Shown: piece by piece, positions 11,577 to 23,321 of the stretch | Numbering within the stretch: the stretch's first letter is position 1 | Layout: every line of letters begins with the position of its first letter | Assembly (NCBI GenBank): GCA_031308135.1 | Contig: JAHLJT010008756.1 | Coordinates: 63,828,232 to 63,892,231 of the forward strand | Length of the DNA stretch: 64,000 nt | From: Acheta domesticus | Lineage: Eukaryota; Arthropoda; Insecta; Orthoptera; Gryllidae | Direction of reading: 5' to 3' | Position numbers and translations under genes: made by a program | Notes under the pieces: model-generated | Told to the model about the DNA's origin: nothing | The model's input: only the letters and a program-made list of their open reading frames with translations | The model's database searches: none

Positions 11577-11653
11577 ATCACCAAGCTGAAGATCGACAGC
11601 AACCCGTTCGCCAAGGGCTTCAGAGACTCGTCTCGGCTGACGGAGTTTGAAAG
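11577..11653 (+). CDS. mid: Tbx20-class T-box factor (midline/H15), exon A: end of T-box
   Basis: Encodes ITKLKIDSNPFAKGFRDSSR then LTEFE, with two bases of a split arginine codon. This is the C-terminal end of the T-box DNA-binding domain. ITKLKIDSNPFAKGFRD is the general T-box signature, and the following SSRLTxxER is characteristic of the Tbx20 subfamily (insect midline and H15). The protein is a nuclear transcription factor; in Drosophila the pair acts in heart, epidermal and neural patterning (family knowledge). The acceptor AG is at 11575-11576 and the donor GTAAGG starts at 11654. The exon begins in phase 0 and ends after codon position 2. The preceding T-box exons (expected to encode a TAYQNQL-like segment just before) are not in the window. 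Whether it is the midline or the H15 paralogue, or a single unduplicated orthologue, cannot be told from this part. Confidence 0.95.
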
Positions 11654-12499
11654 GTAAGGCGCGCCCTGAGCTGTAGATTCCTATTCACCCTATCCCTTAC
11701 CTACTACGCCCTCAATGTTTGGTTAAATCTGGAAATTTATTTGAAAATATTCACTTATACAACAATTGCAACAATCGAATATTTACTTCGACAAGACAAA
11801 TAGCAATTCTTATAAATTACATATACAAATTAAATGAAATAAGAATAATAATATCATAAATAGAATTATGTAATGCATATCTATAATTTATTAATATTTT
11901 TTCACAAACAAAATCTTACGAAGCACATCAGAAATTGATGGTATACATGCAGTTCAGTACCAAAGATAGGATACAATTAATTAATAAACATTAAGTTAAC
12001 TGAAGTATACTTAATATTCATAAATACTGCTCTTGTAAAAATGTTTAGTATATTGAAATCAATGATTTCCATTAAAGTAAGTTTCCAGACAAGAAACATG
12101 ACACCATGGAGCACTAACTGTAACTTTTTAAGCGGGCTAGTTCACAATTGAGGTGATATTATACATTGAAAGAAGAAATGGTAGATTTCTACACATTAAT
12201 CATGCGAGACAAGGATTTAAGAAATCTCAATACAAGGAATTTTCAAAGCAAGCAGCGTTAAAGTGGTCGACACTCTGAAAGAATATTTATAGAGGTTGAG
12301 TTTCAGAAAAAAGCAATGTAAACTTTCACAGTCGGCATGAATATTGATATTGCTTCGAGAGCTAATGCGCTCGGAATCAGTCGAATTACTAACAATATAT
12401 TACATTCATTTCGTCTGCACGTATGGCAGATACCCTCAGTGACAGGTGTCAACAGTCGAAACCTTTCAGGTAGTTCAGTAGCACGACCAAGGATTCGGG
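11654..12499. other. AT-rich intron, no feature seen
   Basis: Start of the 11,668-bp intron between exons A and B. AT-rich with no recognised repeat; it becomes CpG-rich at about 12,480. Confidence 0.6.
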
Positions 12500-12840
12500 C
12501 GTGAGGGAAATCGGACGGTAGTTGGGGCCAGCAGCTAGAAGCTCGGGCAGGCCGGCCGGCGCGCGGGCGAGACTTCGTTCGTTGGCTCGTCCGGGCGGGT
12601 GGGCCCCAGCGAGCGGGGGCTTCACGCGCCAATGCGCGATAATTGCACCAATTTCCTGCGTGCGGCACGGCCTCCGCCTCCGCCGCCTGCGTGCCGGGCC
12701 CCGCGGTCGAGCCGCACCTGAGCGGCAGCACACGCCGCGTGCTGCGCAGCTCAGCGCGACCCGACCACCCGCCGCTCGGACGGTCGAAGGCCGGCTACCG
12801 GGACTCGCGCCGGCGCGGAGGGAATTTGGCGATTAATCTG
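12500..12840. promoter_or_regulatory. Intronic CpG island
   Basis: Dense CpG sequence with homeodomain-like cores (GCGATAATTGCACCAATTTCC at about 12637-12657, then GGCGATTAATCTGATCC at about 12827-12843). Its right end forms the first copy of a tandem duplication (12764-13103). The GC-rich open frames on both strands have no domain content. Regulatory role inferred from an intronic position in a developmental gene. Confidence 0.4.
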
Positions 12841-13450
12841 ATCCTTGTGGTACACTTCTTCCGTTAGAACGTTCGGGAATTAATCTTCAATTGAAAGGGT
12901 TCCTTTTTGAGACAATATTACTTCAATTCATTAGCTTTTAAAACATTTAAATTTGTTTTCCTACATCTACATACACCTATATTTAAAACTTTTGGGAATT
13001 AGATCATAATCATCTTCAGGATGGCTTCAACTTCCTACAAAATAAAAGTACTGAAAACTGAATATTGGAAATGTTTCTGTGAGACCTATTGAAACTTCTT
13101 CCTAACCACCCGCCACTCAGGCACTCCACGACGGGCTACCGGGACTCAGCGCCAGTGTGAAGGAAATTTGACTGTTAATCTGACCCTTGTGGTACACCTC
13201 TTCTTTCGTTGGAGCGTTCCGGAATTAATATTCATTGAAAGGATTATTTTTTAGACCAACAATTTTACTCCAATTCACAGCTTTTAAAACCTTCAAAACT
13301 TTTATTCCTACATCTATACAGACCTACACTGATAGACACAACGGTTAAGATTCAGGTCGTAATCCATCTTTAGGTCTTGCAATTTACTATAAATTTAAAC
13401 TATTGGAAACTGAAATACTAAAAACGTTTCTGCGGGTCCTATTGAAATAT
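12764..13450. repeat. Tandem duplication, two diverged copies of about 340 bp
   Basis: Copy 1 (about 12764-13103) and copy 2 (about 13104-13450) align along their length. Landmarks shared by both are ACCACCCGCC, GGCTACCGGGACTC, GTTAATCTGA or ATTAATCTGA, CCTTGTGGTACAC, CCTACATCTA and CCTATTGAAA. Copy 1 starts inside a CpG island. In copy 2 many of those CpGs read TG or CA. Neither copy looks coding. Confidence 0.8.
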
Positions 13451-13465
13451 ATTTTTCTTTTTTCT

Positions 13466-13989
13466 TGTTTCCAATAAGAGACCAAAATCTTGCCTGATTT
13501 GGTGTTCTTATTGGAAAAGAGGGTATTTAAGATAATATATTGAAAGAATATTCAAACTTTATTCATGTTTTTTCATCTCCCTCAGCCAATAAAAAAGTAA
13601 AATTTAAAGTGAATGATCTCAATTTCGTACATCCACCATCTTCCATTCAGATAATCTACTTTATAAGAAGATGAGTGGATGAGTGCATTTCTGAGCGATA
13701 GTGAGAGAGAATCCTTTTTCTTACTTCTTTCATTGACATGTGACCAGCAGAGGCGGGCATTAATTTCCAGTCAATAAAAGATCGCGAGGAGACATTTATA
13801 ACTGAAAATGAACATGTTGAAGCTGTGCAGACATTCCCTACTTTTTAAATCATTGTTAGTGAAAATAGTTTCATATTGGAAACAAACTCCAAACGTTTCT
13901 GACAAACCCTCACGTCATAGAGGTACCGTCGAACAAAGTAACAGAAGATCCAAAAAGGTTCATTTTCTACATTAAAGCATTAGACACGT
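13466..13989. other. AT-rich intron, no feature seen
   Basis: AT-rich DNA following the tandem duplication. No recognisable repeat or open frame of interest. Confidence 0.4.
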
Positions 13990-14350
13990 AACTAGTACAC
14001 AAAAATTGGTCTTACGGCCTACGACGTTCCAGAATTACTCACAATAACAAAATATTGTAGCGTAAATGGTGTTGCTGATTATGTATGGGCGACTGCTGTT
14101 ATCATAACGGCCAACTTCTATTTCTACGTCATTTATGTTTGAAGTAAGACTGGAGGGTATTTACTATTCAGTAGTAGCACACTTATGGATTTTATGTCGA
14201 CGGTTTCTTATATGATAAATATAAACCTGGTTTTAAGGGCCTACGACGCATCGTTTGAGAGTTACGCACGACAACGTGTTGCGGTGAAACGTACTCTTCG
14301 GATTTTACATACACCTGTTTCCCTTATATCATTAGATGATAACTTCTATT
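13990..14350. repeat. Two diverged copies of a dispersed repeat
   Basis: GGCCTACGACG occurs at about 14016 and 14238, followed in both places by related text (AATTACTCACAATAAC versus GTTACGCACGACAAC, then AACTTCTATTT). A GTAGCACACTTA segment at about 14173 recurs at about 25788, followed in both places by a GTCGANGGTNTCTTATA motif. A related block is at about 38200-38290. The family is unclassified. Confidence 0.45.
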
Positions 14351-14579
14351 TTTTCATCTTCAATCTGTTTTGTGTAGAGCTGTGGGGGGGGGGGGTAAAT
14401 TCTCTATCCAACAGTCACATACTTGTGGGTTTTGGGTAGATGATTCCTTCTATTACAAAACAGTTATCATTATTTACCGTAATACATTTACATGGGATGA
14501 TCTTGAGATGATATGAAGGGATACACTAAATATTCCATATCTATCACAAGTCTACACGCACTCATTGGAAAGTCCCCCT

Positions 14580-15130
14580 CTCTCACCCTACATCCTATCA
14601 TCCTCGCACGCGCAAGAAATCATCTGAAGCCTCAGCGTGACCTCTCGCGATTCCACTCTCACCTCCACGGGCGTTTTACTTCCCACCGCCCACACGCGCC
14701 GTCCGCCGCCACCACTACCACCACCACCACCATCGCACAGTGGTTGGTGGCCGGCGCCGGGCTATCCGCGTGCGGTTTTACTGCCGGAACTGTGTAAACA
14801 CACAAACAACTATACGGCCGGCCCGTCTGCTTTATTGTGTGGATTCTTCTAAGAGATCCCAACACCGCCAGCCTTGTAAAACCTCCGTTTCGAAGAAAGC
14901 GATATGCGGCTGCTGCTCTACGCTCACCCCCCTCCCCTCTAATTCGTCGGCGGCCGCCGCCGCAGTATGGACAAAATTCATTCATTATGCATCTCCGCCT
15001 CGCGAGCCCTTTACGAGGATCTCGAAGCGGCCGCGGAGGTGGCAGATAGACTTCGGGCAGATTGAAGCAGAAACGATGCCCGCGGGAAGGAAGAGGCGTC
15101 GAAAAAGGCGAGAGATGAGAACGAAAGGAA
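14580..15130. promoter_or_regulatory. Intronic CpG island
   Basis: GC-rich, partly repetitive (ACC)n near 14705-14732. It then holds complex sequence with a forkhead-like TGTAAACACACAAAC (about 14794), TTCATTATGCATCTCC (about 14981-14996) and TTTACGAGGATCTC. These motifs are seen; binding is not. The overlapping open frames on both strands do not resemble known proteins. Confidence 0.4.
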
Positions 15131-15668
15131 GAGAGGCAGACGGTTTGACTGGAGCAGCTAAGGGTGGAGATCGGAATGTTGGAGAGGAGATGTAAAAGAG
15201 TATAAAGGTCTGTGGATAGCGGAAAGGCAAAATTGAAGATGTTCGTGAAAAGAAACAAACTTCCGAGATGTATTTAAATGTAATGATGTTGAATATTAGG
15301 GGACAGTAAATGGTATTAAAAAGAAGGCATTAACAAATTAGGAAAGAGGAATGTGAAGAATGCAAATATAGAATAGGATGAGACGCAAGTCAATGAACGA
15401 TATGGAATTAAAATAAGCGATTTAGCTCAAAGGGACGAAAGTTGGAGAGAAAACCAGTTGATAAGGGTGCTTGGAAAGAAGAAACTGGAAACAAGTGACA
15501 ATAGAGAAATGTAATGTAAAAAACGAAAATGGAAAAGTGAACAAGACTTGGAGTAGGAAGTATCCAAAGGATGAAACAGGCGCCGTAAAATCATAAGGGT
15601 ATCATGCACGAACAGTTGAGACTGTGGTGAACTCGGTGGGTAAAAGAAAAAAATACACCAGTGCTGAA
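15131..15668. other. Purine-rich intron, no feature seen
   Basis: A/G-rich + strand with many GGAAA and GAAGA words. No repeat unit was fixed. It leads into the tandem array at 15669. Confidence 0.4.
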
Positions 15669-16167
15669 ACTAATGGCGAAGATGAAACAAAAGCACCGAG
15701 ATCGTAATTCCAAAACGCGAAAATAACACGCTGAACCGGCGGGACCAAAAAGCAAAACACCAACCGACCCCTAAACAAGAACCGAAGTAGATGGAAACTA
15801 TGTACGAACAGATAAGAAATCAGAACTCAATGGTAACTAGAGAATTTAACAACTACTTTTAAAAACGATGCCTAAGATGGAGAAAACACCATCTGAACGT
15901 CCTTCAGAAACGCGAAAAAAGTCACGCCCAACCGACTATTTGAAGAAGCGAAAGAGCAACCGACAGCTAAACAAGACAAGCAGAAGGAAATTTTACATGA
16001 ACAAACAAGAAATCAGAGAACACAAGAATTTAACTACTAGTTTTAAAAAAAACTATGCCAAAGACGGAGAAAAATACCAAGAACGTACTTCAGAAACGCG
16101 AGAAAAAAAAACACGCCGAACCGACCGGACGAAGAAGCGAAACAGCAACCGACAGCTAAACAAGACA
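15669..16167 (+). repeat. Tandem array of a ~190-bp unit, 2.6 copies
   Basis: Units start at about 15669 (ACTAATGGCGAAGATG), 15865 (ACGATGCCTAAGATGG) and 16052 (ACTATGCCAAAGACGG). Each continues through an AAACGCGA word, an AACCGAC word and CTAAACAAGA. The first two run on through AAGAAATCAGA to TTTAAAA, and the third stops at the CpG island. A 100-codon open frame over units 2-3 is lysine/arginine-rich and is explained by the repeat. Confidence 0.85.
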
Positions 16168-16450
16168 TAAACGCGGTAAAACGGACGGCGGGCGGCGGCG
16201 GCCTCGCCGAAGACAAGTGAGAAGCGGAAGGCGTCGGCAGCTACCGCACCGCGCGGCCCACACACATGAATACCTGAGTGCGCTGCCTTCGCTCCGGCTC
16301 CTCCGCCACCGCCGCCGCCGCGCTTCACGTGTCGGCCATTATGGGCTCTCTACGGGCGCGCTTTATTTCGTCACTGGCGGAGGCCGCCGAAATGGCCCTC
16401 TCCGAGCCGGATGCTCGCCGCCGGCCCCGCGCGGGGCGCTCCTAAAATAT
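16168..16450. promoter_or_regulatory. Intronic CpG island abutting the tandem array
   Basis: CpG-dense sequence with (GCC)n at about 16305-16320, an E-box CACGTG (16326-16331), GGCCATTATGGGC (16333-16345) and CGCTTTATTTCGTCAC. GCCAT words match the core bound by Pho/YY1-type proteins, which is only suggestive. No exon found. Confidence 0.4.
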
Positions 16451-19400
16451 TGAAATAGTCAACGCTACCGTTTCGCAAGAGTCACGCAAGTATTATTTTG
16501 ATGTCACTATACACACGCTGACACTTATATGGCTTTACGGTCAGCGCATTCTTGGAAGTGTAACCCCCTTCTCCCCGCTACTCGCGCCTTCTTTCTACTG
16601 AATTAAACAAACAACCGACCTTGTAAATTGTTCCTTTCGGAAGGAGAAGAGAGAGGGGGGGATAGGGTTGGAAAAGAAAGACGGCTCCGCAATCGAGGAC
16701 AATGGGGTTGTAAAATCGAGTTGCAAGCCGTAAGGCGCAAGGAAAACGTTCTGGAAAATTCTCCGCAAATTATAAACGTCTCGAAATTGCACCATTGCAT
16801 CTCCATCCGAAGCCCCGGGACGTACGAAACTTTTACGTTGCCCCAATAAAGTCGTGAGGGTTGTATTCACATTACCACGGCCCTCCAGTTGAACATACTG
16901 GTCTTGCATAATGTTGTGGGCGATGTCTGCATGATTGTATCTCCCACTGGATCTTCCAATTGCTTTATTCTAGAGTGGTTTCGTGCATTCTGGAGTGGTT
17001 TCTCGAAAGTTACTCTGAATGGTCCAGATGAATTAATTTGATGGCCAATAATGTGTTCTGATGTTACGAAATTTTTAGTAGAATGGAGCCAGGATTACAA
17101 GCAACGTTGGTGATAGAGCACCTATTTCGTGAAACTTAAACTTCAAACCTAAGTGAAATTAGATCGGAGATCACAAGACGAAAAACGAACTCTTACCAAG
17201 GACATGGGATGGAGGGTCTCGAGTATAAATCATTTTCGGTTTCATTACTGAAATATTTAATAAATTGTATTATGTATGTATGGGTACGCAGTCTAAAATG
17301 TTCTCCGAAAAATTAGTATTTTAGAAATTAAAAATTCCTGGGGGTCTTCTAACTCTATCATATTTATTTCTGTCAACAAATCAATATGCCATGATGCAAG
17401 ATCTTTCTGAACACTTTGAAATAATAATCCGAACGTCACAAAATCCCTTTTCATTTTCCAGTACTCAACGGTAACTTCGTAGCAATACAAAGTGCTTTAT
17501 TCTTCACACTTACTAAAATAACGCTTGTATAAATATTAAACAGAATATAAAAATATTAAAATACACTGAACTATTGATGTTAAGAAAAAAAACAGAAAGA
17601 CTTCTTGTAATCACTATTGAGCTTACTAAGTTTCAAAGGGTGTCATTGCATCCTCAACCATCTTCGAGATTTAACGTCATTAAAGTGGTTAGAACTCGGC
17701 AGAAATGAGAAGCTTACAATATCGAAATGAGAAGCATTTCAGGTCGTGAATGTATATCACCATCTCAAAAAGCTTTTACCCAAAAGTGCCTATTGCCCGT
17801 TTTCTTCGGTGACGCCATTGTATTTTCACACCACCCATGTTCAATTGTATTAGCAATTTTTGCGCACCTACTCCTCTGCATATTCAGCCTATAAAAAGCG
17901 TAAAATCATATCACGCCGATAGGGCATGTCGACTCCTTTTAAACAACCTGAACCTACACGCTTTACCATCTCCGACTCCGTGCACGGACCTGAAATCAGA
18001 TGTAAACGATGCTACATTTAAATGATATAAAAATCAAACTAAACAACACGCCAAGTATCGAGAGGCCTTCGTCACGGCTACGGCTCGTAAGGCGCGACGC
18101 CTGAAATGCATGAATGCATGATACCATCGTCTGCAGTGCTCGCTTGCATTCTTGTTTCTGAAGAAGCAACTGGCGCCCTTTCGTGCAGATACGCGAGTGT
18201 TGTTAACAACCGTTGGGTGATGCATGTGTGATGATGTAGAGTGCCGTAGTCGAGCGAAGAAAAGGAGATACGTTTGCGTATTTTATACTCCTATTTCTTG
18301 GCCAGGAAATCGTATTGGTTGTTTGCCTTTCTATTGTATAAAGAATGTTACGGTGATTATGTGAGGGATGAACAATAGTAGCGAATGTTTAAATTGTATG
18401 TTCACTATGTGACTAAAATCCTGTATTGATTATTGTATATCATGCATAGGTGCAGTCGCCAATAACCTTGTCATTGACTGCGACTTTAAATTAAAAACTA
18501 TTAAAAAGTAGTAGTGAAGTAAAATGGTAGTTGTCGTCGGGAAGCCAGTACAATTCATTAAGCTCATCCTTGATGTTTTTATATCTCTAAGCCACAGTTT
18601 TTTTTCTTTTGGTTATTGAAATCGCTTAAGTCCTAGTGTCAGAGTCGTAAGGGTAGGTCAATAAAGTAGCTAGTTTGTTGTTACAGTACCAATTTTGGGT
18701 CTTATATCTGGCCTGCATCAGGAATAAATGATACATATGTAATAAATTGTGGTATACAGTAGTTTGACGAAACGACAAACAAAATAGCGAGACCACTTAT
18801 CTGTAAAATATGTACGTAAATCCACATACAGTAATTCAAAATTTTGCTAAAAAAACAATGAGGGACATAAGGGAGACGATCGTATCAATTTTGATTTCCG
18901 AAAAAATGTTATAAAAATCAAATATTTGTTTTTCACCTCCGAAGTTTCTGACAACTTTCGTAATATTTCCTGCGCCAACTACAGAATTTTAAGTATGTGA
19001 TTATCTGTAACAATTAATTCCAATAATGACAAGCAACACAGTCAATGTACTAACTTTCTCTTCACGAACAATATGTTCATCATGCAAGTATAGTCATACA
19101 TTTGTGCGTGGAAATGGAATATTCCGTGTCAAACAGAGACAATTTCCGTCACATTTTCCTACTCATTATAGGGCATGCGTGATCGGACATAGCGCACACA
19201 CAGTGCGTGACGAGTCATAAGCATTGTCGGAACGGAAAAGACACAACCTATGTAGGCTGCGTGCTACAAAATGCACGATGATAGTGCTTGTCGTCCAACA
19301 TGAACGTGCCGGTCTCCGAGAAATGTATCATTACAATGGGTCTTTGAAACACAAGGACGTTCGTATTAAGAAATGGAGCTAATTCAAAGTGTACTGAATG

Positions 19401-20499
19401 CACATCAAATAAGCAGTATTAAAATAGAATATGACTGTATGTGTGTATTCTCGGAAACGTGCACATTCTCGTTTCTCCCGTAGTCTCCGTGGGGGAAGAT
19501 ATGCACATAACAAATATGTACGCAAGTACTCGTAATTTTCAAAAAGTAAAAACGATAAAATATATGAACGACCAAACATCGCACCGCATTGATTTTGGGC
19601 GAGTTGACTTGAAAAATATATTTGAGAATTTGAAGTGAAAAGGATTTTTAACTTTCAGAATTCCATGCTATTCTCTTGTTTTATTTATGAGTAAATATTC
19701 TTTTCATATTTTTAAACAAGATCAGTAATTAACATAAGCAATAAAAATATTTTTTTCACGGAACTTCATTAAACACTTCATGTTATTATTCTCACTATTA
19801 TTAATATTATACATTATGTGCACATGTAGATAAGAATGTGAATATTTCCTCAGATCCTGAAAGGAAATAATTTCTCTATTTCTGTCATCAATCATCATTA
19901 AATATATGATTGGTATATTGTAAAGATAGAATATTCAGGTATAATTCAAAACATTTCATTTCTCATGTTTCTCCTCTTTGCACACAGCCGCGAAAATATC
20001 AAATAGAGCAAGGAAGTGTACTACGAATTGCAAATCTTCTAAATAAAATTTATTTTTGGAAGTTAGAATGTATAGATTTATAAAGTATTTAAGATATTAC
20101 AAATAAAGTAATGATATAGAAATGCCAGTAACATTTTATTTGCAGTAATTATGTTCCTAGAAAGGAATAATTACCCTGAAAAAGAATTTGTTGATAATAT
20201 TTAATCGCTCTAAAGTAGTATCTTTTTAGTTTCATCAGACATAATGTACACATCGAAGTTTATAAGTAATAAATAATAAATATTAATGTAATATACTTTA
20301 TGATCATTTAAAAGAGTTGAACAAGAGAGGGAAAGAAATGGCGAAACGCGTCATTTCCACCGTACTTCTGGCATTGTAATGCCTTCCCAACTTCAATTTC
20401 GATAAGCCTCTTAAGCTTGTGAAAGAGGTTTGGTGTCTACGATCGCCAAATCTGCAGTTTAGAAGCCAAGAATCACCCACAGATTCCAACTCCAATCCT
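16451..20499. other. AT-rich intron, no gene seen
   Basis: About 4 kb of AT-rich intron. A CpG-richer patch lies at about 18050-18260, with the palindromic ATGCATGAATGCAT near 18107. No coding exon, TE remnant or tandem array could be supported. Confidence 0.45.
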
Positions 20500-20960
20500 T
20501 CACACGAGGTGAACCCGGCCTGTGCCGGGTCGCAATCGCGGGCGAGGACGCAGTGACGGCGGGGGCGGGGCTGCAGACTTCCAGACGCGGTGCCAATCCA
20601 TTTGAAAGTGTAATTGAATCCCGAGCGAGAAACTTCCTTCCTCCGACACGGGCATCGCGCCTCTAATTGCAGGGGGGCCCTCCCCGAACCTCCGTCTCCG
20701 TCCCCCGCCCCCGCGCCGCGCGCGCCGCCTGTCGGTCGTCAGCAGCGCTAACCTGTCGGGAACAAAAGGCGGTGGCGGCTAACTGCCCTTTCTTCGGCTC
20801 TGACGTCCGTAGTTTAGACAATGCGTCGGACGGGCAGCGCGCGCTGGCTTGACCTGACCTATTAAGTGTTTTTGATAGGAGGCCCCCCTGTGCTCCACCT
20901 GTCAATACCGTGTTCTTAATAGATATTTTTCATTATAATTGCCCGGAGCGGCGATGAAAT
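20500..20960. promoter_or_regulatory. Intronic island with NK2-like, nuclear-receptor-like and homeodomain motifs
   Basis: A GC-rich block whose right flank has a tight motif group. TGACCTGACCT (20850-20860) is two adjacent nuclear-receptor-type half sites. TTAAGTG (20862-20868) matches the NK2 class core. GATAGG (about 20874) resembles a GATA-type core, CACCTGTCAATAC lies near 20896, and ATTATAATTGCCC ends the block. NK2 and GATA factors act with Tbx20 genes in insect heart development, so an enhancer is plausible. The motifs are seen; enhancer activity is inferred. Confidence 0.4.
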
Positions 20961-22589
20961 ATTACCGTAAACGGTGTACGTGCTGGGATCGTCTTTGAAA
21001 GTGTGTGGTTTGGTTCTTCGGGAGTTCGTTTGGTACGCCTGTCAATACAGCCATTGTTTCTGTACACCAAACTGTGTTTCATTCCTGGACGATCCATAAA
21101 CGACTCACTGCTTAGTCTGAAAGTTGGGATTAAATTCTTATCTCGAAATAACTATCACGAAGTTATTTATCAGATTCATATTGCAATAGATTATTAAAAA
21201 GAGTAATATTTGTTTTTTAACGAAAAAGAATCACGATAAAATGGTTTTCAAATTAATTTCTTTCAAAACTGTAATGAAATCTTAAAATACGTAATAAAAA
21301 CAAATATTTCAGATGCATACCTTACAATTCAAATAGCCCTTATAAAGAGATCATCTTTTCGACCATTTTATTAGGCGTTTATGGTATATTTCTAATTTAA
21401 GCCTACTTAATTTTTGGAATACAACCATATTTTTTATCAGAAAATTTAATATTGGCATATAAAATTGATTGAATCAAATAAAACGTAAAGGATAATAAAT
21501 ATTTAATTACAACATCTAAAAGAAACGTTATTCCTAAAGTTAATAAAGCGAGAACAATTTCAGATTTCCTTGACATGTCTGCGCAAGGTCCTCTCAACAA
21601 AAGCAATTAAGAAGCTTTCTTCTCCTCCTCCTTTTCTCTTTGTTGCCGCGTTGATGAGTTTTCGTGTTTTGTGCTCGTAACTAGCGTATTCCATCATGTG
21701 ATGTGTTGGCGGCCGTAATAGGCATGCATGTTTGATGATACGCTTTTCCTAGAAAAGGTGACACTCACAGTCATCGGCATGATCAATAAAGACTGAACCG
21801 AAACGACTATAAACGAACAGTGCGGGTGCTGGCTTGATGGAGATAGTGAAGTTCCCTGGACGTCAACTTCACTTATGGTTTTGTAACGCTGTCTGTTCCT
21901 AGAACAGTCTTAGGCACTCGCCACTTCGTTATTGCTTCACGACATTTCTTCCACGGTAATCGTTTAGAGAGCGAACGCGGAAGGATTTCTTTTGTCTATG
22001 TGCTGGGACGCGGCGGAGGTCTATTAACGGTCATTCGGGATTCTGCTTTCTCCGTAATAGCTAATTTGTGGATGCGGAGGAAAGACAATTCACATTACAT
22101 TAATGAGTCTTGAGTCGTTAATGAGTCAACTAAAAATGCTAAAGGCAATATAAATGAGCGACAATTTATTCACATAAAATATTTGTTTTAAACCTACAAG
22201 TTTCACAATTACTTCATTATTTAAGGACGTCTTTGAATTTTCGCCACAAACAGGACTCCAACGAAACAAGTTTTTATTACTAGAGCATTAGGTTTTTATG
22301 CTTCGACGCTTCATTTACATACACCGCGGAGATTAATGTCTCGCAATTTAACTATAATTATAATATTTAACAAGAATAACAATAACAATAATATTACAAA
22401 TTATTTACTTTTTCTTGTTAAGTAGCGTGATCGTGGAAGTCATCAATATGATAACTAAAAATTACTTCAAGATAACTATTATGTATGTTGACATGAATAT
22501 AGTTCATAATATCGTGAATATTTAAAGCAATATTTTTTCTCTCAAAGCAATGAAATAAGCAAATAAAATATTGCATACAACACGGGCTT
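20961..22589. other. AT-rich intron, no feature seen
   Basis: AT-rich sequence apart from modestly CpG-richer stretches near 21640-22080. No exon or repeat family recognised. Confidence 0.4.
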
Positions 22590-22646
22590 ATCGCATTTTA
22601 TCGATTGTTGTATAAGTTACCATTGAGAACATTATTTACTTGTTTA

Positions 22647-23233
22647 CTTGGCTCTCTGGGAGACGCCGTGTTTCGGTAGTTGTGCTTCGACCTTTTTCAG
22701 GGTTGAATGTCGCAGGGATAAATGACGGCAGTAACTTCCGCATCTGTGCCTAGGATGCGGCATCTCCCAGACAGCCAAGGAGATACTGACTGCGATCGCG
22801 GAAGCTTAAGCTTTCAACCGTTGTGAACTATCCCCATCTCATTGAGAACATAGGCTTCCGCGAACGGCGTCAGTAGCTACTTGGCTCTCCGGAAGACGCC
22901 GCGTCCTATATGCAGGTGCCGACGTTTCGGGCGCCATTCTGCGACCTTCCTCAGGGCAGAACGAAGGCAGAATGGCGGCCAAAACGCTGGCACCTGTGCC
23001 TAGGACGCGGCGACTCCCGCACACCCAAGTAGCTACTGATGCCGGCCGCTGAAGCCTATGTTCTCGACGAGATAGGGATAGCTCACAACGGTTGAAAGCT
23101 TAGGCCTTCGAGATCGGAGTCAGTATCTGCTTGGCTGTTCCGGACACCCAATTTCGAAGGTCGCAGAATCCTGGCCGAAACGCTGGCACCTGTACCAAGG
23201 ACGCGGTGACTGCCGGACACCCAAGTAGCTACT
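22647..23233. repeat. Array of three foldback (palindromic) repeats next to exon B
   Basis: Three related units lie head to tail. Unit 1 (22647-22779) begins CTTGGCTCTCTGGGAGACGC and ends with the near-complement CATCTCCCAGACAGCCAAG. Unit 2 is the longest palindrome: arm 22801-22942 pairs with arm 22967-23108 around a spacer of about 24 bp, with complementary landmarks GAGAACATAGGCTTC / GAAGCCTATGTTCTC and GCCATTCTGC / GCAGAATGGC. Unit 3 (about 23118-23233) repeats CTTGGCTGTTCCGG and ends CCCAAGTAGCTACT. A further copy lies at 26562-26875. The family is unclassified and has no coding capacity. The array ends about 90 bp before the exon B acceptor. Confidence 0.85.
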
Positions 23234-23321
23234 CATCCTTATCCCATTCCCCCCGAATGCCCCGCCCCCTCCCCGACCGCAAAGAGCTTCTACACGCCTG
23301 ACGCAGCTCGTACGTGCACAG

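Noticed and set aside
14384..14396. G-run as a G-quadruplex signal
   Set aside because: A single short homopolymer, not four separated G-tracts; possibly a sequencing-length artefact.
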